Of a stretch of 43,489 nucleotides of DNA, positions 39,287 to 43,489 are shown one piece after another. A program made the position numbers and the translations under genes. This DNA comes from an uncultured Oscillibacter sp. (GTDB lineage Bacteria > Bacillota > Clostridia > Oscillospirales > Oscillospiraceae). The first letter of the stretch is position 1. Every line of letters begins with the position of its first letter. Under the pieces are notes generated by a model. It ran no database searches. It had not been told where the DNA came from and saw nothing but the letters and a program-made list of their open reading frames with translations. Location of the stretch: contig CAMXKT010000005.1 in NCBI GenBank assembly GCA_947244595.1, positions 1-43,489 of the forward strand, read 5' to 3'.

Positions 39287-39758
39287 CGTCCATACGCTGG
39301 CGCTGGACGCCATGAGGACCAAAGGCGCGGCGGACGCCGCCGCCCTGTCCGCCAAGGCCGTGGCCGGAGAAGTGGACGGGACCTATCTCACCGCCCACGC
39401 CGGGGAGGTCCCCACCTGGCGGCAGCGGGACTATACGGGCGTGCCCGTCGGGACGCCTTACAAATGGCAGGGCCGCGTCTACAAGCTCTGGCAGGCCCAC
39501 GACGCCACGGCGCAGCCGGACTGGAGCCCGGACAAGGCGGTTGCCCTCTGGGACCTCTGCCACACCAAGGACCCGGCCCTGGCCACGGACTACCAGCCGC
39601 CCCAGGGCACGAGAGGCCTCTGGCAGACCGGCGAGTGCTGTGTCCAACTTGGACACATCTGGCGCTGCCTCGCAGAGGACAACGCCTACAGCCCCTCGGA
39701 GCTGCCGGAACGCTGGGAGGACCTGGGCCCTGTTGGAGGAGAGGAGGCGGCGGAATGA
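39279..39758 (+). CDS. Tail protein with carbohydrate-binding-like repeats
   Basis: ATG 39279 (GGAGGGAGTGG upstream) opens a 159-residue protein with two Trp-rich repeats: VYKLWQAHDATAQPDWSPDK, then ALWDL; and the related GLWQTGECCVQLGHIWR, then SPSELPERWEDLG. The pattern resembles small chitin/carbohydrate-binding modules on fibre tips. Palindrome site 7 lies inside codons 121-127 and is read as CVQLGH, a frame different from the other coding copies. A role in host surface binding is inferred. Confidence 0.6.
   Translation: MADVHTLALDAMRTKGAADAAALSAKAVAGEVDGTYLTAHAGEVPTWRQRDYTGVPVGTPYKWQGRVYKLWQAHDATAQPDWSPDKAVALWDLCHTKDPALATDYQPPQGTRGLWQTGECCVQLGHIWRCLAEDNAYSPSELPERWEDLGPVGGEEAAE
39639..39657. 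repeat. Dispersed palindrome site 7, in tail gene
   Basis: This perfect 19-bp copy with central C lies within the second repeat of the tail protein gene, 15.6 kb from site 6. It is read in a different frame from the copies in the parB and capsid genes, so conservation is at the DNA level. Confidence 0.85.
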
Positions 39759-39795
39759 AGAAGCAGCTCGGGATCTAAATCTGAAGGAGGCCTCC

Positions 39796-40029
39796 ATGCT
39801 GTTGAGTGAAATGTCGGTGGAATACAGAAGAAGCCAGATTGCCCTCCGCACCCGTATTCGAGAGCTGCGGGAGGCCGCCAAGGCGGCCGCAGACCCCGGG
39901 GACGCGGCGGCGTTTGAAGCCAGAGCCAAAGACCTGTATCCACTCTACCTGGAGGCCAGAGCGCTGGCGGAGCTCACGGCGAGGTACTACGAAAGGAGCT
40001 ATCATAAGAATGAAAGGTTCTCGTTATGA
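39796..40029 (+). CDS. Small helical protein
   Basis: ATG 39796 behind AAGGAGG opens a 77-residue, charged, all-helical protein (SQIALRTRIRELREAAKAAA, YLEARALAELTARYYERSY). I recall similar short proteins before the sigma-like regulator in Clostridia phages. Function unknown. It overlaps the next gene by 20 bp. A 7-codon frame at 39755 lies between it and the tail gene and is probably not meaningful. Confidence 0.65.
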   Translation: MLLSEMSVEYRRSQIALRTRIRELREAAKAAADPGDAAAFEARAKDLYPLYLEARALAELTARYYERSYHKNERFSL

Positions 40030-40318
40030 AGGCCCCTTTAGTACCCGGGCCAGTGAGTGGATCGGCGACATGGCGGTGTGGCACCAGAAGAACGACCCGG
40101 ACAACAGCGAGCAGCGCGAGCGCCTGTTCCGCAATCTACACAAGGTCATACGGGACGAGCTGACCCCACGCCAGAAACAGATGGTGGAGATGTACTTCTT
40201 CCAGCAAAAGAAAATCCCCGCGATTGCGGAGGAGCTTGGCCTCAACCGCTCTACCGTCAGCCGCACACTTAACAGAGGCATGGGCCGTATTCAGAAGTAC
40301 CTCAAATATTCGTTATAA
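40010..40318 (+). CDS. Sigma-70 region 4-like HTH protein
   Basis: This 102-residue protein ends in a region-4-type helix-turn-helix (TPRQKQMVEMYFFQQKKIPA, IAEELGLNRSTVSRTLNRG). It has no region 2. Proteins like this (ArpU/sigma-like) often activate late phage genes, though those usually lie before the terminase. Here it sits near the end of the late operon. AAAGGAG precedes ATG 40010. Confidence 0.8.
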   Translation: MKGSRYEGPFSTRASEWIGDMAVWHQKNDPDNSEQRERLFRNLHKVIRDELTPRQKQMVEMYFFQQKKIPAIAEELGLNRSTVSRTLNRGMGRIQKYLKYSL

Positions 40319-40345
40319 CCGGAAGCAAAGGAGAGATGTGACATT

Positions 40346-40609
40346 ATGAGCGACGCGGTGCTGGTGGCGCTCATCGGTCTGGCTGGCTCCGGACTGGGGT
40401 CCGTGCTGGGCATCCTGGTGAGTACCAAGCTGACCCAATATCGGCTGGAGCAGCTGGAGAAGAAGGTCGAGGTCCATAACAAGGTCATCGACCGGGTATA
40501 TAAGCTGGAGGAGCGCACGGAGCTCCAGGAAGAGAAGATCAAGGTGGCCAACCACCGCATTGAGGACCTGGAGCGATTCCACAAGCCTAGGCAGGAGGCA
40601 AAAGCGTGA
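40346..40609 (+). CDS. XhlA/DUF7365-like membrane-anchored protein
   Basis: This 87-residue protein has one N-terminal hydrophobic segment (VLVALIGLAGSGLGSVLGIL) and a cytoplasmic coiled coil (YRLEQLEKKVEVHNKVIDRV). That plan resembles haemolysin XhlA-type lysis accessories of Bacillota phages. It probably belongs to the lysis module with the next two genes. The 167 bp that follow hold short GC-rich hairpins and no gene. Confidence 0.65.
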   Translation: MSDAVLVALIGLAGSGLGSVLGILVSTKLTQYRLEQLEKKVEVHNKVIDRVYKLEERTELQEEKIKVANHRIEDLERFHKPRQEAKA

Positions 40610-40776
40610 GGCCGCCTCCCTGCCCCCCCTGGCGGTTCTCCTGGCGGCCGGAAGCGCCGGCTTGGTATCCTTCCCCGGCAAACGGGGAAAGCGCCCTGCG
40701 GCCCGCTCACGGGCATACAGGGCGGTTGAGAGTAAAACGGGCCGGTTTACAGTAAGTTGACAGTAGGAGGTTAGGT

Positions 40777-41034
40777 ATGAGGGGGAAACGCCGGAGGGAG
40801 GCCAAAACCTCCAATGTCATCCTGCTGGCACTGGGCCTCTTCGCCTTTGGCTTCATTGCGGCGATGACTGTGATTTTCTGTGTCAAGGGAAGCGTCCCGG
40901 ACACCCTGATCCAGTACACCCTGGGAGCCGGGGGCGTGGAGGCCCTGCTGCTGGCGGGCATAAAAATTTCGAAGGTCATTTCCGGGACTAGTTCCGGGGA
41001 AGAGGAGGAACCGTATGGACAAGAACATCTCTAA
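40777..41034 (+). CDS. Two-helix membrane protein, holin-like
   Basis: This 85-residue protein has a basic N-terminus and two hydrophobic segments (VILLALGLFAFGFIAAMTVI and TLGAGGVEALLLAGIKI), then an acidic tail. Size and topology suit a class II holin or its partner. TAGGAGGTTAGG precedes ATG 40777. It overlaps the next gene by 20 bp. Confidence 0.6.
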   Translation: MRGKRRREAKTSNVILLALGLFAFGFIAAMTVIFCVKGSVPDTLIQYTLGAGGVEALLLAGIKISKVISGTSSGEEEEPYGQEHL

Positions 41035-41230
41035 GCGGCTGGGAAATCTTTTAAGCGTCAAGTCCCTGGTGACCCTGACGCTCACCGGCGTGTTCGCCTA
41101 TATGGCGGTGGCCGGGACCATCAGCCAGGACTTCATGACCGTGTACGCCGTGGTCATCGCGTTCTACTTCGGTACCCAGAGCCAGAAGTCCCAGGACGCG
41201 ATGGAAGGCCTGGGTAATGGCAGCGGCTGA
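41015..41230 (+). CDS. Putative holin
   Basis: This 71-residue protein has two transmembrane segments (LVTLTLTGVFAYMAVAG and FMTVYAVVIAFYFGTQ) and a short C-terminus; the YAVVIAFYFGTQSQK part is typical of a small Bacillota phage holin family. It is the last prophage gene before attR. No endolysin follows it. Confidence 0.75.
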   Translation: MDKNISKRLGNLLSVKSLVTLTLTGVFAYMAVAGTISQDFMTVYAVVIAFYFGTQSQKSQDAMEGLGNGSG

Positions 41231-41241
41231 AGTCGTAGTAA

Positions 41242-41272
41242 AAGCCCCGGGCGCCTCAAGCGTCCGGGGCTT
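41242..41272 (+). terminator. Hairpin ending the late operon
   Basis: AAGCCCCGGGCG and CGTCCGGGGCTT form a 12-bp stem (one G-T pair) over a 7-nt loop, 11 bp after the holin stop. The T tract on the plus strand is short; on the minus strand TTTT follows, so it may work both ways. Confidence 0.65.
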
Positions 41273-41297
41273 GATTCCTGCCAGTTCGGCTGTTCTT

Positions 41298-41318
41298 TTT
41301 CCCTGTAGTTTCCCTTTA
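41298..41318. repeat. Candidate right integrase arm-type site
   Basis: TTTCCCT-N3-GTTTCCCTTTA repeats the left arm at 1505-1525 with 18 of 21 bases identical and the same 11-bp unit spacing. It lies about 110 bp inside the attR core. The AT-rich stretch 41320-41430 holds no gene, as expected for an attP arm. Confidence 0.5.
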
Positions 41319-41430
41319 GAGAGGAACCGTGCCTATGAATATGGGGCATAAAATAACACGAAAAGTTCCGACTTCCCAAGCAATAGGCAATGAACTAAAG
41401 CGTTCAATATAAAATAAATGATGAAACGAT

Positions 41431-41441
41431 AAATCAAGTTT
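41431..41441. other. Candidate attR core (AAATCAAGTTT)
   Basis: This is the second copy of the 11-bp repeat. It directly abuts the bactofilin terminator stem, sharing its first three T. Joining the host flanks across it would rebuild an intergenic region with a terminator followed at once by the promoter of the left host gene. Confidence 0.55.
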
Positions 41442-41481
41442 GCCCCGTCCGGCGAAAAGTATTTTCACCGGACGGGGCAAA
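41439..41481 (-). terminator. Bactofilin terminator
   Basis: Perfect 14-bp arms TTTGCCCCGTCCGG and CCGGACGGGGCAAA enclose a 15-nt loop, 37 bp after the bactofilin stop codon. The T tract is weak in the integrated state. It is host DNA and marks the right boundary of the prophage. Confidence 0.75.
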
Positions 41482-41517
41482 TTCCTTTCCTGCGCGCTGG
41501 GGAACGGATGTAGACGC

Positions 41518-42009
41518 TCAGTCCTCAAGGTCCTCGCTGTTCTCTGAGGGCTGGGAAGGCTCCAGGTTTTCCACGTGGGGGATGGACGGCTGTTCCGGGA
41601 CCATGGTGGTCCGGCCGTTGAGGCGGCCGCCGTTTTCTATGACAAAGGAGATCGTGGTCACATCGCCGTTGATGGTGCCGGTGCGCTCCAGCTGGACGTG
41701 GTCGTGGGAGATGAGGTTACCCTCCACCTGTCCGGCGACGCGGATGACGTCGGCCTCCACGGGACCTTTTACTTTGCCGGTGGGCGTCACGATGACATAG
41801 CCCTTTAGGTTGACTTCGCCTTCCACGGTGCCCTCAATCTGTACCACGCCCTCGCCGCGGAGTTGTCCGGAGACAATCAGGTCCTTGGCAATGACGGTGT
41901 TGCTTCGGGGCTCGGGAAGGTCGGGAATGTCGCCGCTCTCCCGCCGTTCATGCTCGGTTTGAGACTCCATCGCGGGGGCGGTTTTGGGCGGTCCTCCAAA
42001 AAAAGCCAT
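41518..42009 (-). CDS. Bactofilin (polymer-forming cytoskeletal protein)
   Basis: This 163-residue host protein has a central bactofilin beta-helix (about 35-130; VIAKDLIVSGQLRGEGVVQI, EGTVEGEVNLKGYVIVTP, GKVKGPVEADVIRVAGQVEG) with disordered tails. Bactofilins polymerise without nucleotide and shape the envelope. ATG 42009 (GAGGTGAATGAA upstream) is preferred; the longer frame begins inside the promoter. It is followed by a terminator that touches attR. Confidence 0.9.
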   Translation of the reverse strand: MAFFGGPPKTAPAMESQTEHERRESGDIPDLPEPRSNTVIAKDLIVSGQLRGEGVVQIEGTVEGEVNLKGYVIVTPTGKVKGPVEADVIRVAGQVEGNLISHDHVQLERTGTINGDVTTISFVIENGGRLNGRTTMVPEQPSIPHVENLEPSQPSENSEDLED

Positions 42010-42039
42010 TTCATTCACCTCATTTGCGAAATTAAGGTT

Positions 42040-42068
42040 AGTATACCATAATACGGCGGGGATTACAA
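42040..42068 (-). promoter_or_regulatory. Bactofilin promoter
   Basis: On the minus strand TTGTAA (42063-42068), a 17-bp spacer and TATACT (42040-42045) lie about 30 bp upstream of ATG 42009 in an AT-rich patch. Confidence 0.6.
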
Positions 42069-42166
42069 GGCCGAACGGGGGACAAACTCCTCGGGAGGCT
42101 GCCAAAAAAAGGAGGCGCGTTTTGGGAGGGTGGGGGAGAAAGAGGGGAGAATGGGTCGAAGGGCCG

Positions 42167-43297
42167 TCAGTTCCGTTTCAGCCGGATCATGTGGATTCCC
42201 AGCGTCAGCATGGGCAGGGCGAAGAGAAGCATGGCTCCGTAGCAGATGGCGCCGTAGCCCTTGTCGATGAGCTCCGTCAGCCCGAAGGTGGAGACGCAGA
42301 TTCCCAGGGCCGTCACCGCCCCGGTGATGAGAGGCCTGGCCAGCCACGGCCAAGAGGAACCGTCCGTGGCAGACCCGGCGGGAGAATGCCGGGCTGGCTG
42401 AAAGGACCGGCCCCGGAACAGAGCCTGCTCAATCCGGTCCTCCAAAGCCTTGATGAACCCGGCGGCGGTTTCGATCAGCGTGCCGAAGAGAGCGATCTCA
42501 AAGAGGACGTAGAGCCAGGGCGTCTCCAGCCGCTGGAAAATGGCGGTCACCGGCGTTTCGGAAGCCAGGGAGGCCGGGAGGTCACAGCCCATGGCCAGCA
42601 GCAGCGGCAGGGCCGGAGCCGCTCCCAGGAGCCCGGCCAGGACCCCGCAGGTCACGGCCTCCCGGCGGGTCTTCAGGTCCCGGAGGGTGTAGAGGATCAT
42701 GGAGACGCAGATCAGATTATAGGAGGCGTAGCGCAGGCCGCTGAAGAACCAGCCGGAGCCGATTTCCGCCCTCCGGAGCTCGGCGGCGACGGCGTCCCCA
42801 AAGCGGAGGAAAACGGCGGCGAAGAACAGGAGAAAGACGGCATAGAGCACGTAAGCCCAGAGGGACAGGGCCTTTTCAATAGCCTCCGTGCCCCTCAGGG
42901 CCAGGAGGACCACGCCGAGGGAGAGAAGAGCTACCCCCACCCAGGGGGGCAGGCCCGTCAGACTGCGGACCATGGCGGCGGCGGTGGCGTTGACCACCCC
43001 CAGGACCAGGAGAAGCATGGCGTAGAAGCAGAGATCGTAGAGAATCCCCGCCCGGCCCAGGAGGCGGCGCATCATGGAGCCATAGTCGTAGGTGCGGAAG
43101 ACCCGGGCGAACTCAAAGGTAACGGCGCAGAGCAGTGCCCAGCCCGCCGCCGCGGCCCCCAGGGCCAGCACCCCTCCCAGCAGGCCGTAACTGCCGAAAT
43201 ACCGGGCAATTTCCGCCCCGGTGCCGTAGCCCCCGCCGATCAGCACGGACTGGAAGACCAATCCGGGGGTCAGGGTTTGGGTCCACCGTTTGCTCAT
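42167..43297 (-). CDS. YkvI-like membrane protein (APC-type)
   Basis: This 376-residue protein has about ten hydrophobic helices and begins with the YkvI/COG3949 pattern (FQSVLIGGGYGTGAEIARYF), where the broken helix GGGYGTG resembles the substrate and ion site of APC-superfamily carriers. Substrate is unknown. ATG 43297 follows AAGGAGG; an upstream in-frame start is less likely. It is host DNA, upstream of bactofilin, with a 98-bp gap before the bactofilin promoter. Confidence 0.85.
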   Translation of the reverse strand: MSKRWTQTLTPGLVFQSVLIGGGYGTGAEIARYFGSYGLLGGVLALGAAAAGWALLCAVTFEFARVFRTYDYGSMMRRLLGRAGILYDLCFYAMLLLVLGVVNATAAAMVRSLTGLPPWVGVALLSLGVVLLALRGTEAIEKALSLWAYVLYAVFLLFFAAVFLRFGDAVAAELRRAEIGSGWFFSGLRYASYNLICVSMILYTLRDLKTRREAVTCGVLAGLLGAAPALPLLLAMGCDLPASLASETPVTAIFQRLETPWLYVLFEIALFGTLIETAAGFIKALEDRIEQALFRGRSFQPARHSPAGSATDGSSWPWLARPLITGAVTALGICVSTFGLTELIDKGYGAICYGAMLLFALPMLTLGIHMIRLKRN

Positions 43298-43489
43298 TCG
43301 CGAAGCCTCCTTGTCCCTTTGCCACATACATATGCGAAGGGAGGCGGTGTATGCGGGAAAATTCGCATAGGGGACAAAGGGGTGGACATAGGGCTAACCA
43401 AGGCATTCCCCTTCAGAGAAGGCTACTATAGGGAAGAAAGATTAACTATTAAAAGTCAACCCCCAAAATGAAGGGAGGCGGAAAAAGTT
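43298..43489. other. Upstream region of the YkvI-like gene, window edge
   Basis: No gene is convincing. TATGCGAA (about 43330) and TTCGCATA (about 43363) form a separated dyad that might be an operator or RNA stem. GGGAGGCGG at the very end could be the ribosome binding site of a rightward gene outside the window. Confidence 0.3.

Larger units (their letters stand above)
1423..41441. mobile_element. Integrated prophage with P2/Mu-like contractile tail
   Basis: A complete-looking temperate phage lies between two 11-bp copies of AAATCAAGTTT. It carries integrase and excisionase, a repressor with operators, replication and partition genes, terminase, head, contractile tail, baseplate, fibre and holin-like genes in the usual order. 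The flanking genes on both sides are host-type and transcribed leftwards. The head module is lambda-like (gpA terminase, gpW joiner, gpB-like portal) and the tail module is P2/Mu-like, a common mosaic in Clostridia myophages. The ends are inferred from the repeats and are not proven. Confidence 0.9.

Noticed and set aside
11667..41230. Genome-wide TAG recoding, as in some gut phages
   Set aside because: TAG ends several normal genes (for example at 21524, 30346, 35081 and 37953), so the amber codon at 11883 is a local event.
43352..43432. Short rightward frame before the YkvI-like gene
   Set aside because: About 26 codons with no domain and basic low-complexity composition; no support beyond a purine-rich upstream stretch.

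Overview
The window is a high-GC (by eye about 60%) stretch of a Bacillota chromosome, most like a gut Oscillospiraceae species (Flavonifractor/Lawsonibacter-type gene content; an inference from codon use, strong AGGAGG ribosome binding sites, a bactofilin and a YkvI-type membrane protein). Almost all of it is one integrated prophage of about 40 kb, from a candidate attL core at 1423-1433 to a candidate attR core at 41431-41441. Host genes flank it: a truncated membrane protein on the left, and bactofilin and a YkvI-like transporter on the right, all on the minus strand.

Layout. 1.5-3.9 kb, minus strand: recombination module with an arm-binding tyrosine integrase, an excisionase-like protein and a second tyrosine recombinase. 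3.9-5.25 kb: mostly non-coding, with two copies of a roughly 60-bp module of 15-bp-phased iterons, two strong leftward promoters and a leftward terminator. 5.3-8.1 kb: a DUF4041/T5orf172 protein, an XRE repressor with paired operators over a divergent sigma-A promoter, a small membrane protein and a DUF2513 protein. 8.2-18.5 kb: rightward early operon with small DNA-binding proteins, a replication initiator with internal iterons, a DnaB-type helicase, ParA, a large ParB-like protein, many small accessory proteins, a 3D-domain protein and a HUH-type Rep-like protein. 18.6-41.2 kb: late operon with a Com/KTR-like zinc ribbon, gpA-type terminase, portal, HK97-type protease, capsid, contractile sheath and tube, frameshifted tail chaperone, tape measure, P2-like baseplate genes (X, D, V, PAAR, U, gp25/W, J, I), fibres, a sigma-region-4-like protein and small holin-like membrane proteins. 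A divergent hicAB toxin-antitoxin pair sits inside the tail cluster.

The most striking signal is a perfect palindrome, TGTGTCCAANTTGGACACA (N = A, C or G), found seven times across the prophage and not in the flanking host DNA. Three copies lie inside the ParB-like gene, one inside the capsid gene, one inside a tail gene (in a different reading frame), and two flank the DUF4041/T5orf172 gene, one of which also forms that gene's terminator. Two readings fit: a dispersed parS centromere for the phage ParAB system (as in the N15 plasmid prophage), or stoperator-like repressor sites (as in mycobacteriophage L5).

Other notable points are a C7-tract frameshift in an early regulator, an in-frame amber codon inside a zinc-ribbon gene, a canonical -1 slippery site in the tail chaperone, no recognisable endolysin, and an attachment core that coincides with the -35 box of a host promoter.
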